Shown piece by piece: positions 39,060-48,994 of a stretch of 64,000 nt of DNA. The stretch lies in the NCBI GenBank assembly GCA_037953745.1, contig JBAKBP010010336.1, positions 1-64,000 on the forward strand. Direction: 5' to 3'. The notes beneath the pieces were generated by a model. The model saw only the letters and a list, made by a program, of their open reading frames with translations, was not told the DNA's origin and did not search any database. Position 1 is the first letter of the stretch. Each line of letters opens with the position of its first letter. Both the position numbers and the translations under genes were made by a program. This DNA comes from Lithodes maja. Taxonomy: Eukaryota > Arthropoda > Malacostraca > Decapoda > Lithodidae.

Positions 39060-40105
39060 CCTCTGAAGTGCTGACGTATTTGAGGTTTTTCGTCACTAAA
39101 ATATTCATTGTACCATTAATAGCATTAACCCTCCAGCCCCGGTTATGTATTATATATATATTCCTCGAAACCCGGGTGTTTTGGCCGAAAAACGTCTAGG
39201 CTAGGCTACCGTATATTCGTTAATCAGACTGCTTCCCGCATTCCCGCGCATCCCCAAGCTTAGCTGTGTTATTTACCTGTAAAATGGCATTAAGTAGAGC
39301 TCTCTAAGTCAACTGGGTGAGCTGTGATGATGATTTCATTGGAGATAACTTTATGGCCAAACCAGCCACTTTACACCACTTTTCGATACTGAACAACAAC
39401 ATACAGGCACACAAGAACAAGCGACGCTCTCCTTCTTGTGGCCGGAGATGCGGAGCGTCGGTCCAGCCGGCTGTTGTTTACATGCGTCGGACCGACGCCT
39501 CGCACAGCAAGCTCACAGGCTGTGACGTCGTGGGTGCATATGAGGCCTTCCGGGTACCTGTTACATGCTTTTTTATGGGCGTACATGAGGGCATCCGGGA
39601 AGGAAGGGTTAATAATTATCCATATGCGCCTATTATGGGTTGATTATAAAGGTATTAACCTGAAACAACAATAAAACGAGTGAAAACAGCGTTTGGATGG
39701 TCAAAATCGGAGATATAGCCCGCGAGTTGTATAATGTATGGGTGAGGCAAGCTACCTTCCCGCCAATTTTCCCCAAGGCCACTGCGACACAGTCGATCGA
39801 TACTCTCTCTCTCTCTCTTGCACTCGATGGCCATCAGTGATGACAACACCCTGCTTGCAACTCGCTAATGTTAGCACGAAAATATACCTCAGAATAAGGG
39901 AATAATAGGGAAAATAGGTGATAACTGAGGAATAGGAGGAAAGTGGGGAAGGAGGGGAGGTAGAGGACTGAGATTTTGCATGGCCCAGGGGCCAAAAAAA
40001 AAAAAAAAATAAATAAAATAAAAATTAAAAAAAATAAAAAATTTCGATGTAAAAAGTTGATTTTTAGTTTTACTTACTCCAGAGAGTCTTCCCGCAGCTC
40101 CCGGG
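39060..40105 (+). mobile_element. TTAA-2 element copy 2, itself carrying a TTAA-1 MITE
   Basis: TTAA at 39056-39059 and 40106-40109; ends CCTCTGAAGTG and GCAGCTCCCGGG. Without the nested MITE it is about 560 bp. The unoccupied version of the MITE site is seen in copy 1 at 33407-33410 (GTATTAATGC). Purine-rich and AT-rich, non-coding. Confidence 0.8.
39129..39609 (+). mobile_element. TTAA-1 MITE, subtype B (481 bp), innermost of the nest
   Basis: TTAA at 39125-39128 and 39610-39613. The left end CCCTCCAGCCCCGGTT is as in subtype A; the right end has the subtype B boxes starting at 39532 and 39577, 45 bp apart. It is the innermost layer of a stack in DIRS-1. Confidence 0.85.
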
Positions 40106-40209
40106 TTAAGTAGAGCTCTCTAAGTCAACTGGTTCAGTTGTGATGATGATTTCATTGGAGATAACTTTATGGCAAAAACAGCCACTTTACACTACTTTTC
40201 GATACTTAA

Positions 40210-40631
40210 CCCTTAAAGAGTGGCGCTCGACTTAAGTCGTGCACCAATTTGCAGCAAGTTAGGAGCATTATTAAGGCTTTTAAAGGGTTAAAATCGAGTG
40301 GAAATGGCCGGGAGAGCAGCGGGACAGACAGCCGACTCCCAGGGCTTACCGCCGCCCATTAACTCATGTTCCCTGTGTTCTCGAGAGGCCGGCAGTGTAG
40401 CCAGTAGTGAGCATAGCTGGGAAAAATATACCGATATATGCTAAACTTCCATGTTCGTGGCTTCACTGCAAGAGAACCACGAGTGCTACGTAGCTCGTTC
40501 TGGTCTCATTTTGAAGCTTTTAGTGCCTATTTATTTGCTAAATAATTTGTTTTTCATGCAGATGCTTGATTTATCATGCAGGAGGGCCTGAATATGCCCA
40601 AATGAGCCCAAAACACCCTACTAGGCAAGGG
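40210..40631. mobile_element. Putative third TTAA-flanked element (TTAA-3, 422 bp)
   Basis: TTAA at 40206-40209 and 40632-40635; it starts CCCTTAAAGAGTGGCG and ends CTACTAGGCAAGGG, so only the outer CCCTT...AAGGG are inverted. It is unlike TTAA-1 and TTAA-2 inside. Its two flanks belong to different elements, so a clean insertion is not proven. A shorter unit ending at 40287 (TTTAAAGGG-TTAA) is also possible. Confidence 0.45.
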
Positions 40632-40635
40632 TTAA

Positions 40636-40952
40636 CAGTGAAAACAGCGTTTGGATGGTCAAAATCGGAGATATAGCCCGCGAGTTGTATAATGTATGGG
40701 TGAGGCAAACTGCTTTCCCGCCAATTTCCCCCAAAGCCACTGAGACACAGTCGATCGATACTCTCTCTCTCTCTCTCTTGCACTCGCTTGCCATCAGTGA
40801 TGACAACACCCTGCTTGCAACTCGCTAATGTTAGCACGAAAATATACCTCAGAATAAGGGAATAACAGGGAAAATAGGTGATAACTGAAGGAGAGGAGGA
40901 AAGTGGGGAAGGATAGGAGGTAGAGGACTGAGATTTTGCATGGCCCAGGGGC

Positions 40953-40987
<35 letters not shown>

Positions 40988-41081
40988 GATGTCAAAAGTT
41001 GATTTTTTTTTTCACTCACTCATAAGAGTCTCCCCGCAGTCCGCCGGGGGAACTCTTAAGAGTCTCCCCGCAGTTCCCGGG
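40636..41081 (+). mobile_element. TTAA-2 element copy 3, 5'-truncated
   Basis: Matches copy 2 from GTGAAAACAGCGTTTGGATG to the CCCGGG end before TTAA 41082-41085. It shows the paired 17-bp repeat AAGAGTCTCCCCGCAGT (41024-41040 and 41058-41074), with an uninterrupted CTCTTAAGAG between, which is the empty site for the MITE at 31933. Confidence 0.75.
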
Positions 41082-41085
41082 TTAA

Positions 41086-42180
41086 AAATAGACGGGAACA
41101 CGATAGAAAAAGTCAGACGTCACCGCCATCGCCGCGTTTACATTTATCGATCGCCATAGTTCAGTTCGCGTCTATTTTGATGGCGATTTTTTTCTCGGTT
41201 ATTTGCCCCCTGCTGGCAATATATATGATGATGACAATACCGGTATCTGAATGCCCCCTTAACATATTATTGTATCGAAAGGCAGTCAAAATAGACGGGA
41301 ACATGATGGCAAGCGTCCACTACCGCTCCGCATAGTGTAAACAAGGGTGGCGGTACGCCCGCACTTAACATTCTTGCCCAAAGCGGGCGATATGCCCGAA
41401 TACTCCTTATTTCTTACCTAGGACTTCAGATGCTATCACTGTAAGTCAAGAATAGCGTCAGGAATGGAGCCTCTTTTCGTGAACTCCAGTCCCTTTTGAC
41501 ACCCTTGCTGGTCTAACCATAGGCAAATTAGTAGAAATCCCAAAATATCGTGAAAAATACCAAGTTCTTGAGCAATATCCCAAGATCTCAAACACATCCC
41601 TAAATTTTGAGAAACATCCATTGTCTTGAGAAAAATCCAAATATCTCAAGAAAATCCGGGATGGATGTAGACTCCGGGCGTACGGTCGTCATGTTTACAT
41701 GGGGCGATCGCCGCGGTTAACTTCGCGTCTATTTTGACGGCGATTTTCCCTCTGCTGGCAATATATATGATGATGACAATATGTCATCAGAGGGCGGGGG
41801 GGGGGGCAAAGCCCCCTCAACATAATATTGTATCCAATGGCATTCAAAATAGACGGGAACATGATTGCAAAGGTCCGACGCCTCCCCCGCCGCCGTCATG
41901 TTTACATTTGTCGATCGCCGTGGTTAGGCTAAGTTCGCGTCTATTTGGACGGCATTTTTTTCGGTAATTTGCCCCCTACTGGCAATATATATGAAGATGA
42001 CAATATGTCATGGGGGGGGGTTAGGGGGGGAAAAGCCCCCCCTCAACATATTATATACAAAAGCAGTCAAAATAGACGGGAACATGATGGCAAAGGTCCG
42101 ACGCCACTAGGCACTAGGCCTACGCGTAGTGTAAGCAAGGCTGGCGGTACGCCCGCACTTAACATTCTTGCCGAAAATCC
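41086..42180. repeat. Satellite-like array with inverted AATAGACGGGAAC motifs
   Basis: CAAAATAGACGGGAACATGA occurs at about 41287, 41845 and 42068, with a variant at about 41090. The inverted form GCGTCTATTTTGACGGCG lies near 41168, 41727 and, as GCGTCTATTTGGACGG, near 41938. Between them lie copies of CTGGCAATATATATGATGATG (about 41212, 41755, 41978). Units of about 200-240 bp alternate, one with a 350-bp insertion that contains CTTGAGAAAAATCC-type minirepeats (also at 42175-42275). Non-coding; short ORFs here are not genes. Confidence 0.7.
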
Positions 42181-42399
42181 TAAGATCTTGAGAAAATTCC
42201 CAAGATTTCAAAAGATAGGCCTATACCAAGAAATTGAAAAAAATCCTAAAATCTTGAGAAACATCCCAATAGGCCTAGGCCTACTGTACCTTGAAGAAGT
42301 TGAAGAATATCTCAGGTCAACATACAGGAGATGCAACCATATAGGTAGCAAATTTCTAATGGTAGTTTTGGGTTCCTATCATCATAGGCTTCATTTCTA

Positions 42400-43184
42400 G
42401 GCTAGCCTATATACTTTTTATCCCCGGGGAAAAAACAAAAATCTTGTGATTTTTCATTTTTTTCTTGTATTTATTTTTTTTGTTTTTATTAACCTAACCA
42501 AAACATCTAGATAATATTCAAGGACACTAGTGCGACGTTATGAGAAAAAATGGGAAAAACAAAATAAGATGGTCACCAATTTTCTCATGGATTTTTTTAT
42601 TTTTCCCTGTTAGTTTTCATCAATATACTGTATAGTGTTTGGAAATAATTACAACCCTCGGCGAAACCGTTCTCCCCATTATACAACGATCTTAAGACAC
42701 GCCGCCCGATAGTGGGGAGGGCTATGAAGTACAGGGAAAATGAGGGGTTAAATGCGTAAAACGGCGATTAAAACGTATTTTAACAAAACTTGGCTCGGGT
42801 TTTAAGGTATTTCTAAGGCCTAAAACCCAATATTTCGAAAATCCGAGCCAAGTTTTGGCCAAAGCTGGCTCGGATTTTGAGTTTGTAGACAACAAAATGA
42901 CAGTAACCTCATTTAGTAGCAGTCTCTACGTTTTCAACGTAGGGCTTATGATCTCAGCCGCTACCACAGCGGACCGATTTATCGGTACTCACGCGAAGTA
43001 ACCAAATAATCTCTAGAGTTGCACCTCAATTCACTACTAGGCACGTTGTACACACTCCGAGACGACTAAGAAGGAAGAGAAAGCGAAGGAGAGAAAGAAT
43101 TGTTATAGTTACCCATTTAATCTAGCTGCTCTCCTCTAAGCCATGCTCCATGTTCTATGAGCCTGCGCCAGGACCTGCCAAAGT
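42400..43184. other. AT-rich stretch without a gene
   Basis: Poly(A/T)-rich sequence and an imperfect inverted repeat, AAAACTTGGCTCGGGTTTT (about 42785) against AAAATCCGAGCCAAGTTTT (about 42838). No recognisable ORF. The right edge meets the decamer tail of the next LINE. Confidence 0.5.
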
Positions 43185-44801
43185 ATCTTACAGTTTCTTA
43201 CAGTTTCTTACAGTTTCTTACAGTAGATCCTCTGGAAAAAGGCAAACTATGCCTGTGTATCCAGCTCAGTACCAGTACTTGCACTGCTGCGGTCGTTCAC
43301 GGTGTTGGCGGCGGCGGTAGCAGACGCAACATTTTTACTATTCTGTATTTTTGTTTTATAATCAAACTTCAAATCTTGTCTTCCCCATGCTTTATCAAGA
43401 TTACTTTCAAACTCCCTTATTGATTCGGAATCGACTACATACTGGGGCAGTGCGTTCCACTCATTTACCACTCTATCACAAAATGAGTTCTTTGCCTTCT
43501 CAAGCCTATTTCTTTCTTTGTAAATTTTCTTAGAGTGTCCTCTCGTTCTTGTTGCCTCCCGCATCAAGAAGATACCTTCACACACATCCTCATCGTACTT
43601 TCCTGACACTATCTTAAAAGTCTCTATCATATCCCCTCTCTTTCTCCTATATGCCAGTGTCGGAAGCCCCAGTGTCCTCAACCTCTGTTCATAGCCCGCG
43701 TTCTTCAACGTTGGTACCAGCTTGCTAGCTCTCCTCTGCACTTTCTCCACTGCTTCTATATCCTTTACCATATATGGAGCCCACACCTGGTTTGCATATT
43801 CCAGGTGCGGCCTAACCAGCGCTGTATATAGATTCCTGAAGATTTCTTCGTCAAGTGACACAAATGTCCTCCTTATCAGCCCTACAATTCTATTGGCTTT
43901 GTTTATCTTTTCCGCTAAATGTTCTGAGAAATTTAACTTATTGTCTATCACTACTCCTATATCCTTTTCTGCACTCACTTCCTCCATCGCTTCATACATA
44001 CTGTATCCTACCTTGTCTATCTTGCTGGTCCCAATCCGCATGCACTTGCATTTTTTTGGATGAAAGGGCATTAACCAATGCTCAGACCATCCCTTCATGC
44101 CCTCCACATCTCCTTGAAGCAAACCCATATCTTCCTTACTCCTCACTCTTCTATACAGTTTAGTGTCATCCGCATACAGGTATACCTCACTTCCATTAGT
44201 TATAACTTCAGGCAAGTCGTTGATAAATATAACGAACAGCAGTGGTCCCAACACAGATCCCTGAGGTACCCCACTTGTAATTTCCCTCCACCCCGAGCCT
44301 ATTCCATTCACCAGTACCCTCTGTCTCCGATCTTTCAGGAAGGCTTCTATCCATTTCACACATTTCTCCCCTATATTATAGCTTCTAACTTTCTCTATTA
44401 ACCTTTTATGTGGGACCTTATCGAAGGCCTTCATAAAATCGCAATATACCACGTCTATTACATCACCATCTTCTAGAATTTGCATCCAATCATCTACCAC
44501 CTTAATTAGCTGTAGTACCGTCGACCTCCCCGGCAAGAATCCGAACTGTCTCCCACTGAAAAGTTGGTTTGACTTCATATGATCCATTATTCTTTCTCTA
44601 ATTACGGTTTCCATTAGTTTACACACAACACTTGTCAAACTGACTGGTCTATAATTCCCTGGGTCATTTCTCTTTCCCTTCTTAAATATAGCTGTTATGT
44701 TCGCCTCTCTCCAGTCCATCGGGATTTGTCCTGTATTAAACGATACCTCAAATAACATTTTCAATGGCTCTACTAACATCTCCCCTCCTTCCTTTATGAT
44801 C
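43185..44801 (-). pseudogene. LINE family L-C, copy 2 (CR1-like), 5'-truncated, RT frame open
   Basis: Minus strand, one open frame of 510 residues (44779-43247) covering most of the RT and the C-terminal domain: NYRPVSLTSVVCKLMETV, FGFLPGRSTVLQL, CDFMKAFDKVPHKRL, SGVPQGSVLGPLLFV, YLYADDTKLYRRV, VEKVQRRASKLVPTLKN and TRTRGHSKKIY. All RT catalytic residues are present, but the endonuclease is missing because the insertion is 5'-truncated at 44801, so it is called a pseudogene. The 3' end carries four decamers of the CTGTAAGAAA type (43187-43224). It is much less decayed than copy 1 at 28.4 kb and is therefore younger. Confidence 0.85.
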
Positions 44802-46702
44802 AGTCACTTCGCGCCCACCGTCAATGTCACATGCCTTTTTTGTCTGTGCTTCGCGAGTGCCTGCTTTGCATCCCCTTCGCTTCAACTATTAGTAAGTGTG
44901 AGCCTTTTCAGGTTGTTGAGGTTTTAGAAGGACGTTCAGTGATGTAGGCAGCACTTTACTACGGCTTTCTGGCGTGTTTATGGGTGTGCGCGTAGTGCTG
45001 GAGACGTGTTTATTTATTTGTTTTCTTCGGGGTGGTTGGTCCTCAACGCCGCGTAGCGGTCATTGTGTGTCTATTCTACCCTCGCTTTTCGGGTTCTTGT
45101 TCACTTTAACTACCCTTAACGTACCTTGGGGGGGGGGGGGGGTATGCTTCCCGCGGGATGCATTGTGTTTCTTTCCCTTTGTTACTTTTTGTTTTATTGT
45201 TTTTTCATATGACTACGTGTCGATGTTTTACAAGACTTGAGCATGAGGTTTCTCTGGATTCTGCTTTTGTGCGAGCATAGGCCACACAGCCTTTATTCTC
45301 TCACAAACATGCTGCTTTGGTCTCAACTGACCTTTAGCCCTTCTGACTTGTTTATTAAACCTGTCCATAGTTGGTGGTCTTGTATTTCGTTCGCCTGTTC
45401 ACGCTTTTGTCAGTTCCTTTTCGTTTCCCTGGGCCTATTTGGCTCGTGGATACGTGGTTCTGGTGAAAATGTCGGTCAAACCCTATGCTATCCTCCTTTT
45501 ATTTTATTAATTTAACGTAATTGTGGGGCTTCTCGGGCAGTGTTTAGCTTTGTTACTAGGTTTTTTCACTCAGGAATTGACGCTGCCCTAGTGTTTTCTC
45601 TTTTATGTGAATTGTGTAACTAGGCTAGGCCTGTGTTTTTTAACTTGAGCTGACCACCGTTGGAGTGGGCCACATAGTCCTGTCCTTCTGTTTTCCTCTT
45701 GTCTCTACTGACTTGCTGGTTGGTCTTCTACGCTCTTGTTACAATTCTCATTATATTGTGTGTTTAACCCTCCGACCCCGGCTATATATTATATATATAT
45801 TCCTCGAAATCCGGGTGTTTTGGCCGAAAAACGTCTAGGCTAGGCTACCGTATATTCGTTAATCAGACTGCTTCCCGCATTCCCGCGCATCCCCAAGCGT
45901 AGCTGTGTTATTTACCTGTAAAATGGCCTTAAGTAGAGCTCTCTAAGTCAACTGGGTGAGCTGTGATGATGATTTCATTGGAGATAACTTTATGGCCAAA
46001 CCAGCCACTTTACACCACTTTTCGATACTGAACAACAACATACAGGCACACACGAACAAGCGACGCTCTCCTTCTTGTGGCCGGAGATGCGGAGCGTCGG
46101 TCCAGCCGGCTGTTGTTTACATGCGTCGGACCGACGCCTCGCACACGAAGCTCACAGGCTTTCAAGCAATGGTACAATGTTGTACCACCCGGGTTCCTGG
46201 GGCCAAAAAAAAATGGTACACGTGTGTACCAACCGGGTTTGAAGGGTTAAGCTAATCGTTTTTTTGCCTTACGCTGCGCGCCGTTGGAATGATCCACACA
46301 GGTCCTTTCCTTCTGACTTCCTTTTGTCTCAACTGACTGGGAGGTCTCGGTCTCGTAGCTCTCGGTTAAATTTTCATTTTTCTTACATTTACATGTTTCT
46401 GTTCTTACCCTGCCTGTGGTTACTTGATCACTATAAGGGGGGGGATGTCTGGAAACTGTATGCGATAGGGGCCCCGCTCACAGGGAGGATATGCTTGGAC
46501 AAGTTGACTCGATTTTCGTGTTTACTCACGTTTTTTCGCCACACAGGCAAGGGTCTTCTGGTGTCCTCAGCTCCTTCATCTTTTTAAATCCGCCCTACAA
46601 GCGCCTTTATCTTTTTGATGTGCCCTGTGCCTTGTCAAGGCCTAGGCCACATAGCTTTTTCACTTGACTTGGTTTATGCGCCCTGTTCTGCCCCCTATTT
46701 CA
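44802..46702 (+). other. Repeat region R, left part (interrupted by a MITE)
   Basis: T-rich, non-coding sequence sharing blocks with 48.45-48.97 and 60.8-62.6 kb, for example CAAGGCCTAGGCCACATAGC near 46635 against CCTAGGCCACATGGC near 60926. It also has internal repeats: GGAGTGGGCCACATAGTCC near 45662 against GGAATGATCCACACAGGTCC near 46284. No convincing ORF. A TTAA-1 MITE lies at 45768-46246. Confidence 0.55.
45768..46246 (+). mobile_element. TTAA-1 MITE, subtype A (479 bp), reference copy
   Basis: TTAA at 45764-45767 and 46247-46250; starts CCCTCCGACCCCGGC and ends GGTTTGAAGGG. Near the right end are two near-palindromes, GGTACAATGTTGTACC (46171-46186) and GGTACACGTGTGTACC (46215-46230), 44 bp apart, each followed by a CCGGGTT block. 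It keeps the internal TTAA (45929-45932) that serves as a target in another copy. Confidence 0.9.
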
Positions 46703-48450
46703 TATCACCGTTACAGAGAGAGAAGTATTGAATTGTTTAGATAAACTCAAGGTAAATAAAACGCCTGGACCTGATACAATCTCGCCTAGAGTTCTGAAGG
46801 AAGCTAAGGATGAGCTCTCCAAACCACTGACATTACTATTCAATAAATCCTTGCAGTCTGGAACTATGCCTGATCAGTGGAAGCTAGCCAACGTAACACC
46901 GATATTAAAAAAAGGCAGCAAATCCCTACCCAGTAACTATCGTCCAATTAGCTTAACCTCAGTTGTATGTAAAATGCTAGAAACGGTCATACGAGACAGA
47001 CTCGTAAATCACTTAGAGGAAAATAACATACTTAAAGATACTCAACACGGCTTTCGTAAAAAACGTTCCTGTTTAACAAACCTCTTAGACTTCTTCCACG
47101 ATATCCTCAACCTCTACGATGAGAGTAAAGCTGTAGATATTATATACCTTGATTTTCAAAAGGCCTTTGACAAAGTTCCCCACAAACGTTTACTGCTAAA
47201 ACTAAAAGCACATGGAATACAAGACGGTGTGTTGAAATGGATAGAAAATTGGCTCAGCGACAGAAAGCAAAGAGTAGTCATAAACGGTAAGGCATCTAAA
47301 TGGACCAATGTAAGTAGCGGGGTACCCCAGGGATCGGTACTAGGACCAATTCTCTTTCTAATTTACATCAACGACATAGATGAGGGCCTCACCTGTACAA
47401 TCTCAAAATTTGCTGACGATACAAAAATTGCAAATAGCGTACTCTCAAAAGAACAAGTTGACGATATGCAACACAATCTAGATAAATTGTCATGTTGGGC
47501 CCAAATTTGGCAAATGAGTTTCAATGCGGATAAATGTAAAGTACTACATATCGGATACCTAAATGAGAAAGCAAACTATTCGATGAATGGCACTCAGCTT
47601 AAGAATGTAAACAGAGAAACCGATCTGGGAGTAACAATATCGAATAACCTAAAACCGAATCAACAATGTTCAGAAGTTGTTAAGAAGGCAAACAAAATAA
47701 TTGGCTTTATAGGCAGGTCATTTGAGCATAAATCCAAAGAAGTTATCCTTACCCTTTACAATTCCTTAGTCCGCCCTCTTCTGGAATACTGCGTTCAATC
47801 CTGGTGCCCTTATTACCAAAAAGATATAAACAAGCTAGAACGAGTTCAACGTAGTTACCAAAATTATACCTAGCCTAAAGAACAAACCATACGAAGAGCG
47901 TCTTAGAGAATTAAATCTATTTCCTTTAACCCAGCGCAGATTAAGAGGTGACTTAATTCAAGTGTTCAAAATCATCAAAGGCATCGACAATATGAACTGT
48001 AGTAAGTACTTCACTATCGACCAATCTAATTACACGCGGGGAAACGGTTGCAAAATTATTGGTAAATCTTTTAACTCACACGAATCTAAGAATTTCTTCT
48101 TCAATCGAGTTGTCAACTTGTGGAATGGGCTTCCCCGAAACGTTATAGACTGCATCACCGTTGATTCATTTAAACTCCGCCTAGACAAATATCTCGCTTC
48201 AAACCCGCGACTGACTGCGTTTGTAAATGAATAACTTTATTTTATCCCCCCCTCAGTTACTAACCCATCTGTCCCCTACTAACTTCCTAATCCTGCCACG
48301 GACATTAGTTCCAGGGCAGTAATTCCCTTTCCAATGTTCCCTTACCCACTCTAAACCACTGTTTGGACACTTGATCCTCAGTGTTTTGGAGGACAAGCAA
48401 CCTAGAAGGGTCACTAGATCTGTTGTTGCTTGATTTCCTTTGTACTCCTT
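46703..48450 (+). pseudogene. 5'-truncated CR1-like LINE (family L-E), one frameshift
   Basis: Plus strand, starting in the RT (NKTPGPDTISPRVLKEA) with NYRPISLTSVVCKMLE, HGFRKKRSCLTNLLD, LDFQKAFDKVPHKRLL, SGVPQGSVLGPILFL and SKFADDTKIANS. Near 47855 two bases are missing in RVQR-xATKIIPSL, so the first frame ends at 47873 and the C-terminal part (LIQVFKIIKGIDNMN, FFFNRVVNLWNGLP) lies in another frame to 48234. The endonuclease is absent. Left flank CCCCCTATTTCAT and right flank TTTGTACCTGGACATGG join to give the uninterrupted R sequence seen near 60990-61005. Confidence 0.85.
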
Positions 48451-48966
48451 TGTACCTGGACATGGCTTCTTGGACAATGGCTGATTGGCTGTTTTTCCTA
48501 TCCCTTATGTCATGTTCCTTGTGTCCTCCTTCTGTACCTGGTTCCCGCCCTACAGGCGGCCTCCTTGTATACTGGGTGGACCACGGACCACCTGAAAAGT
48601 CCTAGGACTCGACCCAAAGTGGCGATGTCCTGTGTGTTTTGGATTCCCTCCCCGCCCCTATTTAAACTTATAGGGTACTGTTGGGTTGCTCACACTTGAC
48701 CTTTTCCTTCCAGCTGGTGCCCGCTCTACTGCCGGCTGTCCCTACGCCGCCGCCACTTCGCCACCTCCTCCCTCCGCTCTCACAGAGGGTTCTCAGGTAT
48801 TTCGGATGGGACAAATTTCCCCAAAATTTGGTTTGGCCCTGTTCCCAGGGTTGGGCCTCGCTAAGGGGCTTGTCCCAGCCCTGGTGTTGAGGGTCTCCGG
48901 TGTGGGTGTTTTTTATTTGACTTTCCTGATATACTTGCTACTTAGCTTCTTACTGGGTATTGTCTT
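48451..48966 (+). repeat. Repeat region R, middle part
   Basis: Collinear with 60.98-61.46 kb: GGACTCGACCCAAAGTGGCG, CTGTGTGTTTTGGATTCCC, GGTTGCTCACACTTGACC and GGTTCTCAGGTATTT. It ends at the target GGGTATTGTCTT of the RTE-like LINE. No gene is called; short ORFs lack domains. Confidence 0.65.
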
Positions 48967-48994
48967 CATCATCATCATCATCATCATCATCATC

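Larger units (their letters stand above)
38895..40205 (+). mobile_element. TTAA-1 MITE (outer copy), split by a TTAA-2 element
   Basis: The left part 38895-39055 (CCTTCCAGCCCCGGC and so on) and the right part 40110-40205 (GTAGAGCTCTCTAAGTCAAC and so on) are the two sides of the internal TTAA that other TTAA-1 copies keep intact (for example 45929-45932). TTAA-2 copy 2 sits between them. The far end is cut at the TTAA at 40206 by another element, so the terminal 250 bp are missing. Confidence 0.8.

Noticed and set aside
40210..40287. A 78-bp TTAA element of its own
   Set aside because: It fits TTAA and CCCTT...AAGGG ends, but the 422-bp alternative has equally good ends; neither can be preferred without other copies.
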